Counted from the stretch's first letter, positions 8,233-16,638 are shown. The stretch: 32,826 bases of DNA from Synechocystis salina LEGE 00031 (GCF_015207985.1 NZ_JADEVV010000046.1:1-32826), one strand, 5' to 3'. Numbers and translations: made by a program. The notes: generated by a model from the sequence alone, not told the origin.

Positions 8233-8748
8233 TTAATAAAGCCAAGGAATCAATTTTTTTACCCGGCTTCGGTAATCGTCATAGTCGTCGCTGAATTTAT
8301 TTTCTAGCCAGATTTCTTCTCGGTTAGCTTTGAAATTAAAAAATACAAATAACAGCACTGCCCCAATTAAATGGGCCAAACTCCATTGCCAAAATCCATA
8401 GGCGATCGCCAGAAAAACCACACCGCCGTAGAGGGGATGGCGAATAATGCCGTAAATACCGGTGGTAACCAATTGACTATGCTGTTTGGGATGGGGTAAG
8501 GGAGTCAGATTTTCTCCTAAATGTAGACCACCACCAATTAGTAGAACTACGGCAATCGTGCCAAAAACCAAAGTTCCAGCCCAGATAATTAACTGATTCT
8601 GTTCAGCTAGTAATTGAAAATTAGTGGGAGTATAAACCGGTAAAAGTACAAATCCGAGGGAGAGAATTGCTTGCCCCAGCACCCAATATTCACCTTTTTT
8701 CCCTTGCCACCAATCAGTGGAAAAACCCCAGTCCTTAAATTGATTCAT
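8233..8748 (-). CDS. Isoprenylcysteine carboxyl methyltransferase (ICMT)-like membrane protein
   Basis: 171 residues with four or five hydrophobic segments. The C-terminal half carries the ICMT/PEMT signature: GIYGIIRHPLYGG (about residues 97-109), a hydrophobic hairpin, then the EE-x-x-L-x-x-x-F-x-x-x-Y-x-x-Y-R segment that binds SAM in this fold. Bacterial members methylate small lipophilic or unknown substrates; no prenylated protein is implied. It sits between psbA upstream and the methyltransferase/rhodanese genes downstream on the same strand. The psbA hairpin at 8808-8836 probably separates it from psbA transcription. Confidence 0.82.
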   Translation of the reverse strand: MNQFKDWGFSTDWWQGKKGEYWVLGQAILSLGFVLLPVYTPTNFQLLAEQNQLIIWAGTLVFGTIAVVLLIGGGLHLGENLTPLPHPKQHSQLVTTGIYGIIRHPLYGGVVFLAIAYGFWQWSLAHLIGAVLLFVFFNFKANREEIWLENKFSDDYDDYRSRVKKLIPWLY

Positions 8749-8807
8749 TGCGTTTCACCCCAAAAATAGACTTAAACTTTACTGACTTAACTTTAACCTT
8801 GGAACAT

Positions 8808-8836
8808 AAAAGGCACCCCATTCCGAGAGTGCCCTT
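8808..8836 (-). terminator. Rho-independent-type terminator after psbA
   Basis: On the minus strand, AAGGGCAC and GTGCCTTTT form a stem of about 7 bp (one bulged base) around a 12-base loop, ending in a short T-run. It lies 48 bp after the psbA stop, the expected place. Confidence 0.7.
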
Positions 8837-8883
8837 GATTAACCAAATGAAACGAAGTCCAACAGTCAGCTATGGCAATGGCA

Positions 8884-9966
8884 TTAGCCTTCAATGGCGG
8901 GGGCGTTGAGGGCGACCATTTGGGCATCACCGGCAGCCAAATCCAAGGGGAAGTTATGAACGTTGCGTTCGTGCATCACCTCAAAACCAATATTGGCTCG
9001 ATTGATGACATCGGCCCAGGTGCCAACGGGATGACCTTGGGCATCCAGAATCGACTGGTTGAAGTTAAAACCGTTGAGATTGAAGGCAAAGCAACAAACG
9101 GCAAGGGCAGCAAACCAAATCCCAATTACGGGCCAAGCACCAAGAAAAAAGTGGAGGGCACGGCTATTGTTAAAGGAAGCATATTGGAAAATCAAACGGC
9201 CAAAGTAACCATGGGCGGCGACGATGTTATAGGTTTCTTCCTCTTGACCAAATTTATAACCTTGGTTTTGGGATTCAACTTCAGTGGTTTCCCGAATTAA
9301 CGAAGAAGTTACCAAGGAACCGTGCATAGCGGAAAATAATGCTCCACCGAACACTCCAGCTACGCCTAACATGTGGAAAGGATGCATCAAGACGTTATGT
9401 TCCGCTTGCAGCACCAACATGAAATTAAAAGTGCCACTGATGCCCAGGGGTAGACCATCGGAGAAAGAACCTTGGCCAATGGAATAGATCAATAACGTAG
9501 CGGTAGCCGCAGCAACGGGGGCGCTATAGGCGACACAAATCCAAGGGCGCATTCCCAAACGGTATGACAATTCCCATTGGCGACCGAGATAACAGAAAAT
9601 TCCGATCAAAAAGTGGAAAATAATCAGTTGATAAGGGCCACCGTTATAGAGCCATTCATCGAGACTAGAGGCTTCCCAAATGGGATAAAAGTGCAAACCA
9701 ATAGCATTGGAACTGGGTACTACAGCAGCAGTGATAATGTTATTGCCGTACAGTAAAGAACCAGCAATGGGCTCCCGAATACCATCAATATCCACCGGTG
9801 GAGCGGCGACAAAAGCGATAATAAAACAGGTGGTTGCGGTCAGCAAAGTGGGAATCATTAACACCCCAAACCAACCAATGTAGAGGCGATTAGAAGTGCT
9901 AGTAATCCAACGGCAGAACCGTGACCACAGGCTTTGTTCCTGTAATCCTAATTGGGTAGTAGTCAT
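8884..9966 (-). CDS. psbA1: Photosystem II D1 protein, D1-prime (low-oxygen) isoform
   Basis: 360 residues, full length. Functional residues are all present: Tyr161 (TyrZ), Mn ligands Asp170, Glu189, His332, Glu333, Asp342 and Ala344, chlorophyll/Fe ligands His118, His198, His215 and His272, and Ser264 at the QB site. A 16-residue C-terminal extension after Ala344 would be removed by CtpA. It carries the three substitutions I know as marks of D1-prime: Ala80 for Gly, Leu158 for Phe and Ala286 for Thr. It also has Ser162 where Pro is usual and an unusual CC pair at 291-292. In Synechocystis this form is encoded by psbA1, normally nearly silent and induced under low oxygen (established knowledge). 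A terminator-like hairpin follows at 8808-8836. The upstream leader is described separately. Confidence 0.96.
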   Translation of the reverse strand: MTTTQLGLQEQSLWSRFCRWITSTSNRLYIGWFGVLMIPTLLTATTCFIIAFVAAPPVDIDGIREPIAGSLLYGNNIITAAVVPSSNAIGLHFYPIWEASSLDEWLYNGGPYQLIIFHFLIGIFCYLGRQWELSYRLGMRPWICVAYSAPVAAATATLLIYSIGQGSFSDGLPLGISGTFNFMLVLQAEHNVLMHPFHMLGVAGVFGGALFSAMHGSLVTSSLIRETTEVESQNQGYKFGQEEETYNIVAAHGYFGRLIFQYASFNNSRALHFFLGAWPVIGIWFAALAVCCFAFNLNGFNFNQSILDAQGHPVGTWADVINRANIGFEVMHERNVHNFPLDLAAGDAQMVALNAPAIEG

Positions 9967-10420
9967 GGCGAATAATTACGAAGTAAGATTTTGGTTTTAA
10001 GCTTGAATTTAATTTGCTGGTTATTTTGACAATAACGACCAGTCAAATCCAATTAAACCAGATATATAAAGGAGGATTAATAATGCGAGATAATAATTGG
10101 CGTTGATTAACCTCCCTTGAATTTCAGATTAATAATATTTCTTAAAAAAAACAAGACAGTTTCTCAGATTACGGTTGGTTTCCAAAGGTAAAAAAAAGGT
10201 TTTATTGGGAAAAATAAACCATTAAAAAAGAAAAATTTTTTCTTGTGAAAGCAGGATTAGTCCATTTGGGACCGATCGCCCCATTGGTCAAAGGAACAAA
10301 ATACTTCCCAGTTATGGCCCCAGGGAGCCAAGGAGTTAGCTGGCAATAATCGGAGTTTAAGCGGGACATAGCCTGATATCGTTAAGGCTGAAAGGCACAA
10401 TCTCGATTCTTTGGTGTCCC
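9967..10420. other. Divergent psbA/surE intergenic region with inverted repeats
   Basis: This 454-bp gap must contain the psbA promoter (minus strand) and the surE promoter (plus strand). It is strongly AT-rich between 9980 and 10250. It holds a bulged inverted repeat at 10071-10115, an imperfect palindrome around 10027-10043, and an A/T palindrome at about 10233-10250. No promoter boxes can be placed with confidence. No RNA gene is recognised. Confidence 0.5.
10071..10115. repeat. Inverted repeat upstream of psbA
   Basis: GGAGGATTAAT at 10071-10081 pairs with ATTAACCTCC at 10106-10115. This gives a 10-bp stem with one bulged A and a 24-base loop. It lies 105-150 bp upstream of the psbA start, so it may be a regulator-binding site or leader hairpin. 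Confidence 0.45.
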
Positions 10421-11248
10421 ATGACCCCATCCCCGGTCCTCAATCTCCTCGTCAGTAACGATGACGGTATTTTTTCCCAAGGGGTACGTACCTTGGCCAA
10501 CACCCTGGCCGCCGCCGGGCATCAAGTCATAGTGGTCTGTCCTGACCGGGAAAGATCGGCCACAGGCCATGGCCTGACCCTCCATCGACCAATCCGAGCG
10601 GGCATGGTGGAGGATGTGTTTGATCCCCGCATCAAGGCTTGGTCCTGTTCTGGCACCCCTGCTGATTGTGTAAAGTTTGCTCTCCATGCGGTGATGCCCC
10701 GCTATCCAGATTTTGTCCTTTCCGGAGTTAACCACGGTGCTAACCTCGGCACTGATGTTTTATATTCCGGTACGGTTTCCGCCGCCATGGAAGGGTTGAT
10801 CGAGGGCATTCCTAGCGTTGCTTTGAGTTTGGTCAGTTTTACCGCTACGGATTTCCAGCCCGCCGCTGACTTTGCCAATTGCTTTGTCCAACATCTCTGG
10901 CGATCGCCATTGACGGAGCCGACTTTATTTAGCATCAATATTCCGGCGGTGCCAGCGGATCAGATTGCCGGAGTTAAGCTCACCCGTCAGGGACTACAGC
11001 GCTATAGCGAAACCTTCGAAGAAAGGTACGATCCCCGGGGAAAACGCTACTACTGGCTAGCAGGGGAAAGGGTAAAGGAAATTCCCCAACCGGACTATCT
11101 CCGGCTTAACCGTCGCATTCCCACCGACGTGCAGGCCAGCCAAGATAACTTCATCACCATTACCCCATTGCAATATAATCTTACGGATATCAACGGAGTT
11201 AACACTATTGAAAAAAGCAATTGGCTAGATCACCTAAACTTTAATTAA
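10421..11248 (+). CDS. surE: 5'/3'-nucleotidase SurE
   Basis: 275 residues. The N-terminal metal-binding motif SNDDG is at 12-16. The second conserved block [10 protein letters not shown] and the [10 protein letters not shown] block (near 117-126) follow as in all SurE proteins. The family removes phosphate from nucleoside monophosphates in the cytoplasm and needs a divalent metal. The length fits the long cyanobacterial version. The ATG at 10421 places the metal motif at the usual distance. No strong Shine-Dalgarno sequence precedes it, which is common in cyanobacteria. The gene is followed 65 bp later by the DUF3727 gene on the same strand. It contains a HIP1 site near 10901. Confidence 0.93.
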   Translation: MTPSPVLNLLVSNDDGIFSQGVRTLANTLAAAGHQVIVVCPDRERSATGHGLTLHRPIRAGMVEDVFDPRIKAWSCSGTPADCVKFALHAVMPRYPDFVLSGVNHGANLGTDVLYSGTVSAAMEGLIEGIPSVALSLVSFTATDFQPAADFANCFVQHLWRSPLTEPTLFSINIPAVPADQIAGVKLTRQGLQRYSETFEERYDPRGKRYYWLAGERVKEIPQPDYLRLNRRIPTDVQASQDNFITITPLQYNLTDINGVNTIEKSNWLDHLNFN

Positions 11249-11313
11249 GCTCCCTTCTTAAATATCTGCTTCTTCCGTGATACTCTTAATACTCAATAAT
11301 ATTATTAAGTTAT

Positions 11314-11898
11314 ATGTCTGCTTATCTGTTTAATCAAGAAAATGAACCGGATGAAAGCGATAGCATAACGCTCTACGATGAAGCGGGGCGGGCCTTAGAT
11401 TGCTACGTTGAAAATTCCCTTGAAGAAGAAGATGCTCAATATTTATTATTGATGCCCGTTGATATCCCAGTGGTGATTATTGCCTGGGAAGATGATGATG
11501 AAGAAACAGAAGATGCCGAGGCAATTTTACTAGAGGATCAAGAAGAAATTAGCCGTATTTTTGCCGATGCTAAGGCTGTACTAGCAGAATTGGATTTGTC
11601 ATTGAAGTACACTGCTTACACCCTCACTGTTAGCGGTGAATTGCCCCCCATTGAAGACGAAGATATTCTCACCCTAGAAATTGAGGGCAACGATGCCGCC
11701 GCTGAAATGGAAGAGGAAGAGTTGCAGTTCTTGGCTAGTTTTTACCACGAGGAAGAACGCTATAGCATTTACACTCCCCTCGCCCCTTTGTTGTTCCTTG
11801 CTAAAGCCGTTAGTGAAACGGAAATTGAGTTGGTACACCCCGACAATGACGATCTGAAACATATCCTAGAAGAGCTTTTATTTGAAGATGCGGACTGA
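11314..11898 (+). CDS. DUF3727 family acidic protein
   Basis: 194 residues, extremely acidic with several runs of Asp and Glu (for example EDDDEETEDAE near 58-68), no membrane segment and no signal peptide. The opening ITLYDEAGRALDCYVE and the closing ETEIELVHPDNDDLKHILEE match the DUF3727 family of cyanobacteria and plastid-bearing eukaryotes. The function in cyanobacteria is not established. I recall a plant chloroplast relative linked to photosystem I assembly, but I cannot verify this here. It lies between surE and prfA on the same strand, with 65 and 88 bp gaps, a loose cluster. Confidence 0.78.
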   Translation: MSAYLFNQENEPDESDSITLYDEAGRALDCYVENSLEEEDAQYLLLMPVDIPVVIIAWEDDDEETEDAEAILLEDQEEISRIFADAKAVLAELDLSLKYTAYTLTVSGELPPIEDEDILTLEIEGNDAAAEMEEEELQFLASFYHEEERYSIYTPLAPLLFLAKAVSETEIELVHPDNDDLKHILEELLFEDAD

Positions 11899-11986
11899 TT
11901 AGTGGGCGGTCAATACAGCGGGAGAAAGCAGGGGGGTCTTGGGGGAGTTAGAATAGAAGACTGAGCATTTTGACCCAAGGCAGACC

Positions 11987-13084
11987 ATGGCGGAAACGTA
12001 CCTCTTAGACAAACTAGCTTCTGTGGAGCAGACCTATCAGGAATTGACTAGGATGCTGGCGGATCCGGACATTGCCACCAACCCCGATGAATTGCAACGG
12101 GTGGCCAAAGCCCGCTCATCATTGGAAGAAACCGTTGATACCTACGACACTTGGAAAAGAAGCCAAGAGGATTTAAAAGGGGCTCGGCAAATTGTCAAAG
12201 AATCCGGCAATGACCCAGAAATGCGGGAAATGGCCCAGTTGGAGGTGGAGGAGTTGGAAAATGCCATTGGGGAATTGGAAAAACGTCTAACTATCCTGCT
12301 TTTGCCCAAGGATCCCAACGATGAGAAAAATATCATGTTGGAAATCCGCGCTGGCACCGGGGGAGACGAAGCTAGTATTTGGGCTGGGGATTTGGTGCGA
12401 ATGTACACAAGATATGCCGAGAGCCAAGGCTGGAAAGTGAGTCTGTTGAGTGAGTCCTTGGCGGATATGGGGGGCTTTAAGGAAGCAATTCTCGAAGTGA
12501 AGGGAGAAAGGGTTTACAGTCAATTGAAATTTGAAGCGGGAGTGCATCGGGTGCAACGGGTGCCGGTGACAGAAGCTGGGGGGCGGGTACATACCTCCAC
12601 CGCCACCGTGGCCATCATGCCCGAAGTGGATGACGTGGAAGTAAAAATTGATCCCAAAGATATTGAAATGAGTACGGCTCGTTCCGGTGGGGCCGGTGGA
12701 CAAAACGTTAACAAGGTGGAGACGGCGGTGGATCTGTTCCATAAACCCACAGGCATTCGGATTTTTTGCACAGAGGAACGTTCCCAACTCCAAAACCGTG
12801 AACGGGCCATGCAAATCCTCCGGGCAAAACTCTATGACATGATGCTCCAGGAACAACAGGATGCCATCAGTTCCAATCGGCGATCGCAGGTCGGGACGGG
12901 TTCCCGTTCCGAAAAAATTCGCACCTATAACTACAAGGATAATCGGGTCACTGACCACCGTTTGGGGCGCAACTTTGATTTAAACACGGCCCTGGAGGGT
13001 GAAATTCACACCATTATTGAATCCTGTATTTCCCAGGATCAACAGGAGCGGCTAGCGGAATTGGCCGAAGCTACCAATAATTAA
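11987..13084 (+). CDS. prfA: Peptide chain release factor 1
   Basis: 365 residues, normal for RF1. The catalytic GGQ motif is at 237-239 within [15 protein letters not shown]. The stop-codon recognition tripeptide of the RF1 P-x-T type is PVT at 193-195 in [13 protein letters not shown]. This separates it from RF2, which carries SPF. An N-terminal helical domain (about 1-110) precedes. The protein ends translation at UAA and UAG codons by triggering peptide release in the ribosome. Its stop codon overlaps that of the convergent anmK gene by three bases, so the two transcripts must overlap or end inside each other. Confidence 0.96.
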   Translation: MAETYLLDKLASVEQTYQELTRMLADPDIATNPDELQRVAKARSSLEETVDTYDTWKRSQEDLKGARQIVKESGNDPEMREMAQLEVEELENAIGELEKRLTILLLPKDPNDEKNIMLEIRAGTGGDEASIWAGDLVRMYTRYAESQGWKVSLLSESLADMGGFKEAILEVKGERVYSQLKFEAGVHRVQRVPVTEAGGRVHTSTATVAIMPEVDDVEVKIDPKDIEMSTARSGGAGGQNVNKVETAVDLFHKPTGIRIFCTEERSQLQNRERAMQILRAKLYDMMLQEQQDAISSNRRSQVGTGSRSEKIRTYNYKDNRVTDHRLGRNFDLNTALEGEIHTIIESCISQDQQERLAELAEATNN

Positions 13085-14253
13085 TCAAATCGGTTGCGGC
13101 CTGGCGCAAGGTGAATATCCCCCAAAAGACAATCCTGGCTAGCGCCGGTGACCAGAGGAACATTGCCTGGAAACTGCTCTTGAAAACGCCAATAGGCCAA
13201 CACAGCAAAGGCGATCGCCTCTTTGAAATCGCTGTTCAGACCAACATCATCGGTGCGCTGAATTTTGGTGTTGGGGCCAAGATGATACTGGAGCCGCTCC
13301 CGTAGATAGAGGTTATGGGCACCACCGCCACATAGCAACAGGCGATCGGGCAACTGGGGTAAAAACCGTTGGTATTCCGTCACCACAGAGCGGGCCGTAA
13401 ATTCCGTCAGGGTGGCCAAAAAGTCAGTTTCATTCAGGCCCTGGCGCTGGGCTTCAATCCAGCAATTGTCGAGGTACTGGGCCCCAAACAACTCCCGCCC
13501 GGTGGATTTAGGAGGGCATTGCTCAAAAAAGGGTTCTTGTAACCATTGGTCCACCAATGCTTGCCGGGGCTGACCCTGGGCTGCCCATTGCCCCCCTTGG
13601 TCATAGGTTTTTTCTCCCCGGGTAAATTTTTGCACCGCAAGGTCAACTAAGACGTTGGCGGGCCCCGTGTCCCAGCCGCAAATTTTTTCCTGCCAATGGG
13701 TTTGACTGCGGGGAGGAAGATAGGTCACATTGCCAATGCCACCCAAATTCTGCACACAGCGGTGTTCATCCTGATCGCTCAAGAGGCAAACGTCAATTTT
13801 AGAAACCAAGGGCGCTCCCTGGCCCCCCGCTGCAATATCCGCCGCTCGAAAATTGCTCACCGTGGTCAGTCCCGTCAAACTGGCGATCGCCTCTCCCCGG
13901 CCCAACTGCCAACTGTAGCCTAGGGAAAGGGAGTTTTCGGCATTGGGGGGACGATGGAAAATGGTTTGGCCATGGGAACCGATTAAGTCCGCCGGGGGCA
14001 AAGATTGTTGAATTTTCTGGGCCGCCTGGGCAAATTCCTTCGCAATATTGTCATCCACTAAGGCGATCGCCTCTGGGCTAGTGGGTTTTCCGCCGCACAA
14101 ATCTAAAATTTGTTGACGCAAGCCAGTGGGGTAGCCGTAGGTTTCTCCCCGCAGTAAATCCACCCTGAGATCTAACCCAGACCCAGTAATTTCCACTAAA
14201 CAGGCATCAATGCCATCCACGGAAGTGCCACTAATCAAACCAATGCAATACAA
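13081..14253 (-). CDS. anmK: Anhydro-N-acetylmuramic acid kinase
   Basis: 390 residues. The N-terminal phosphate-binding motif [12 protein letters not shown] is at 5-16. The family motifs GSHGQTIFH (near 92-100), the [12 protein letters not shown] block (near 169-180), CGWDTGPAN, and LLCGGGAHN near the C-terminus all match AnmK. The enzyme phosphorylates and opens 1,6-anhydro-MurNAc during peptidoglycan recycling. It converges on prfA, sharing the TTAA at 13081-13084. A decayed IS1 element begins 40 bp upstream of its start, so its native promoter may have been displaced. Four HIP1 sites lie in or close to this gene. Confidence 0.95.
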   Translation of the reverse strand: MYCIGLISGTSVDGIDACLVEITGSGLDLRVDLLRGETYGYPTGLRQQILDLCGGKPTSPEAIALVDDNIAKEFAQAAQKIQQSLPPADLIGSHGQTIFHRPPNAENSLSLGYSWQLGRGEAIASLTGLTTVSNFRAADIAAGGQGAPLVSKIDVCLLSDQDEHRCVQNLGGIGNVTYLPPRSQTHWQEKICGWDTGPANVLVDLAVQKFTRGEKTYDQGGQWAAQGQPRQALVDQWLQEPFFEQCPPKSTGRELFGAQYLDNCWIEAQRQGLNETDFLATLTEFTARSVVTEYQRFLPQLPDRLLLCGGGAHNLYLRERLQYHLGPNTKIQRTDDVGLNSDFKEAIAFAVLAYWRFQEQFPGNVPLVTGASQDCLLGDIHLAPGRNRFD

Positions 14254-14292
14254 AGTCCTGCTCCTAGCTGTTGTGGTTGAGGTAATTAATAA

Positions 14293-15076
14293 TGAGAGAG
14301 TTCAAGAAAGTAATGAAAGCCGCCAGTTGCGTAACAATTCTATGCTGCCATTGACCCTGAATTTAGCAAATATTGCCATGGTAATTTCAACCATGTAGGC
14401 TGACTCGGGGATAACCTTCGTCCGGCGATGGAATCTGGCAAACCAAGGGCGATTATCTGAGTTGTTTCTCTCAATCCCGACGGTTTCTCTTTTGCTAATC
14501 ACATGGAACCCATCAGGATGTTCATCCAGCAGTTGTTGAGAAGGCTTCCAGTCATCAGTGCAGTACACCGTCACTTTTCAGTTTGCCAGTCCTCCAGCAA
14601 ACGACCTAGGGTTTGACTATCACGATTTCCCAGTTCCCAGTCGATGAGTCTCCCGGTAAGACGGTCATATGCTTTCCATATCCATAACTTGTTTTTTTTA
14701 TCTGGAGAAAATGCCACAGTTGGTCTAATTCCACCACCATGGCTGAGTCTGGGGCTGGTTTTTCATAGTTTGCTTCACCAAAATCTCTAACCTAGTTGAG
14801 CACTGACTGAGTAGAAACTCCCAATAGTTTTGCCGTAGCATTCATTGACATACCACTCATGTACAGTAGGACTGCTTCTAGTTTCATCCAGAGAGGTTTA
14901 CCCCGTTCCTTGGAGAGATTTGTGAATTGATATTGGCAACTCTTACACTTGAATCGTTGCTTCTCCTTGACAAACCCATTTTTGACCACATTCAAGGCAG
15001 TGTATAGACATTTTTTCAAAATCTCATTAGCCAAAGTTGCTCATGATCTCATATCATTGCCCACTTGACACTCTCA
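14293..15076 (-). mobile_element. Decayed IS1-family insertion sequence (about 784 bp)
   Basis: The size is right for IS1 (about 770 bp). The transposase frames run on the minus strand. Imperfect terminal inverted repeats are present: minus-strand 15076-15054 starts TGAGAGTGTCAAG and plus-strand 14316-14293 starts TGAGAGAGTTCAAG, with 17 of 24 aligned positions identical. I see no clear 8-9 bp target duplication. The left end lies 40 bp upstream of anmK and the right end 12 bp beyond the stop of an ABC permease gene. Several coding lesions show that it is no longer autonomous. Confidence 0.78.
14302..15034 (-). pseudogene. IS1-family transposase remnant (InsA/InsB) with stop and frameshift
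   Basis: The N-terminal part reads 80 residues from 15034 with a zinc-ribbon-like KNGF...KCKSCQYQF and an HTH ending STQSVLN. It then meets an amber codon at 14792-14794 where Trp is expected, since the frame continues as VRDFGEANYEKP and VVELDQLWHFLQ. A run of eight A then C (minus strand, 14699-14691) requires a -1 shift to continue as NKLWIWKAYDRLTGR. IS1 elements use such A-runs for programmed frameshifting, so this may be native. A second shift at 14571-14580 (one A missing) is needed to reach the C-terminal VYCTDDW to NGSIELLRNW part, which ends at 14302. The zinc-finger region also lacks one expected Cys. It is not functional as read. Confidence 0.85.
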
Positions 15077-15088
15077 AATGTAAAACAC

Positions 15089-15865
15089 CTAAAACTGTCT
15101 GCGGGTAAAAATCAAATTTGCTAGGGTGAGCATCAAAGTGATGTAGAGAATGCCGTAGAGTAAGTTGGCCCAAAGTTCGCCGCTGGTGGGCAAAATTCCG
15201 TACACCGCCTCATTTTTGAGATTAAATCTTTCCAGGTTGGGCAGCACCAGGTAAAGATATTTAGTCAGGGTTTCGATGTTGGTATTTTTCGTAATTTCCC
15301 CCAACTTGAGCAAATCCCGGCTGATATGTCCCATAAAGTACACCCCAAAACTGAGCAGGGTGGCCAAAATGGAACTGGTAAATACCCCAAATAAAATGGC
15401 GATCGCCGTGAGGACAGCCAATTCTAGTAAGAGAAAACCCTGGGAAATGAGAATGGCCGTGGGGGAAAAAGGAATTTTGGCCCAGGCCAACATGGCCAAG
15501 TAAATGCTGGTCATAATCACCAACATGGCAGCCAGCACCCCCGATAATCCCAAATGTTTGCCGATAATAAGTTCACTGCGGCTGAGGGGCTTGGGAATAA
15601 GCACCAACACGGTCCGTTTCTCGATTTCTTTATTGATTAGGCCCGTACCGACAAAAATTGCCACGATCGCCCCCAACAGGGAAGTGGCCGCTAAACCCAG
15701 GTCGAGGAAAATTTTACCGTCCGCTCCGACGGAAATTTCTGGCAGTATACGCAGGGCCAGGGCCATCAAAATGGCAAAAAAGCCGATCACATAAAGAATC
15801 CGGTCCCGGATAACCTCTCGAAAACCATTGGCGGCGATCGCCCAAATCCTAAAAATGTTGATCAT
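15089..15865 (-). CDS. ABC-2 type transporter permease subunit
   Basis: 258 residues from the ATG at 15863-15865, preferred over an upstream start 42 bp away because the protein then begins directly with the family-like N-terminus INIFRIWAIAANGFREVIRDR and first membrane helix. Six membrane segments are visible. A cytoplasmic loop between helices 2 and 3 reads NKEIEKRTVLVLIPKPLSRSELIIGKH, the hallmark of ABC-2 permeases of the NosY/YhaP kind. No ATPase gene is adjacent, so the partner must be encoded elsewhere. The substrate is unknown. The IS1 remnant begins 12 bp past the stop. Confidence 0.85.
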   Translation of the reverse strand: MINIFRIWAIAANGFREVIRDRILYVIGFFAILMALALRILPEISVGADGKIFLDLGLAATSLLGAIVAIFVGTGLINKEIEKRTVLVLIPKPLSRSELIIGKHLGLSGVLAAMLVIMTSIYLAMLAWAKIPFSPTAILISQGFLLLELAVLTAIAILFGVFTSSILATLLSFGVYFMGHISRDLLKLGEITKNTNIETLTKYLYLVLPNLERFNLKNEAVYGILPTSGELWANLLYGILYITLMLTLANLIFTRRQF

Positions 15866-15964
15866 AATTTTCTCAGCAACGCAATTCCCAATAATGATCC
15901 CACACAATTTTAAGCAAAATTAAATTCCCCACCAAGGCCGGCCAAAATGGGGAATTAAGAAAAT

Positions 15965-16099
15965 ATGACTATGAAATTTTTAGCAAGATTGGTCAAAATC
16001 GAGCTGTTGGGCAACCTGAATCCCCGCGAAATTCCAATTTATTTATTACCTGGAATTAATTATCAGGGCCAGGGGAATAGTCCATTTAGCTACCGATGA
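15965..16099 (+). CDS. Possible 44-aa small protein, convergent to the DUF1269 gene
   Basis: The frame starts at ATG 15965 (a second ATG two codons later) and stops at TGA 16097-16099. The N-terminus is amphipathic (MKFLARLVKIELLGNL), followed by a Pro-containing middle (PREIPIYLLPG) and a polar tail. I do not recognise it. Support for a real gene is circumstantial: the stop abuts the ancestral stop of the convergent gene (CTA at 16100-16102) exactly, a compact arrangement, and the gap otherwise holds nothing. There is no clear Shine-Dalgarno sequence. Chance occurrence cannot be excluded. Confidence 0.35.
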   Translation: MTMKFLARLVKIELLGNLNPREIPIYLLPGINYQGQGNSPFSYR

Positions 16100-16132
16100 C
16101 TATTCCGCCTAGCTACCGATGACTATTCCGCC
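16088..16132. repeat. 23-bp tandem duplication covering a gene end
   Basis: The unit AGCTACCGATGACTATTCCG plus three bases occurs at 16088-16110 and again at 16111-16132 (22 of 22 aligned bases identical). The DUF1269 gene stop (CTA at 16123-16125) lies in the second copy, and a relic copy of that stop and the last codons lies in the first. Confidence 0.95.
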
Positions 16133-16638
16133 GCCGGAACGCCGTCCAATAAACCATGGCGATCGAGCACTGCTTGCAGTTGGGACTCTTCATCCTGGGA
16201 CAAAGAAGTTCTCAGCACTTTACCGCCGTATTTGCTCACATCAGCCAATACCTTGTCGGGGGTCACTTTTCTGACCAGAACAAATAGGGCAGAACTACCG
16301 GGGGACATGGTTTCTCCTAGTTCCCGCATGAAATTATCATCCACACCAATGTCACTGAGAGCACCGGCCAAGGCTCCACTGGCCGCCCCTACTGCTGCTC
16401 CTAAAAGAGGATTGAAAAATAAAACGCCGATCAATAAACCCCAAAAACCGCCACTAACGGCGCCGGAACTGGTGAGATTAATGGCTTGTTTGAGCTTTAT
16501 TTTGCCCTTTTCGTCTTTGACCACAACGGCGGCATCTTCCATTTCGATCAAATGCTCTACTTGTAGCTTGGCCAGGGCAAGGCGTACTTCTTCTGCCTTG
16601 TATTCATCGTCGTAGCCGATAACAATTAAGTCGCTCAT
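16123..16638 (-). CDS. DUF1269 family membrane-associated protein
   Basis: 171 residues. The N-terminal ~55 residues form a compact alpha/beta region (DLIVIGYDDEYKAEEVR). A Gly/Ala-rich hydrophobic hairpin follows (about 59-92, SSGAVSGGFWGLLIGVLFFNPLLGAAVGAASGA-like composition), then a C-terminal soluble part with FVLVRKVTPDKVL. This is the layout of DUF1269 proteins, which are often induced by stress, but no biochemical role is known. The C-terminal codons fall in a tandem duplication. Its promoter must lie in the 170-bp gap shared with divergent adhA. Confidence 0.8.
   Translation of the reverse strand: MSDLIVIGYDDEYKAEEVRLALAKLQVEHLIEMEDAAVVVKDEKGKIKLKQAINLTSSGAVSGGFWGLLIGVLFFNPLLGAAVGAASGALAGALSDIGVDDNFMRELGETMSPGSSALFVLVRKVTPDKVLADVSKYGGKVLRTSLSQDEESQLQAVLDRHGLLDGVPAAE

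Noticed and set aside
8872-9300. 142-codon open frame antisense to psbA
   Set aside because: Entirely covered by the conserved D1 coding sequence; its protein is a by-product of D1 codon use.
12287-12958. Long open frame (223 codons) antisense to prfA
   Set aside because: It is the mirror of a well-conserved coding sequence and has no family features; GC-rich codons in prfA avoid stops on the opposite strand.
14253-15088. Target-site duplication flanking the IS1 relic
   Set aside because: Bases next to 14293 and 15076 do not match over 8-9 bp; only AT-rich similarity is seen.
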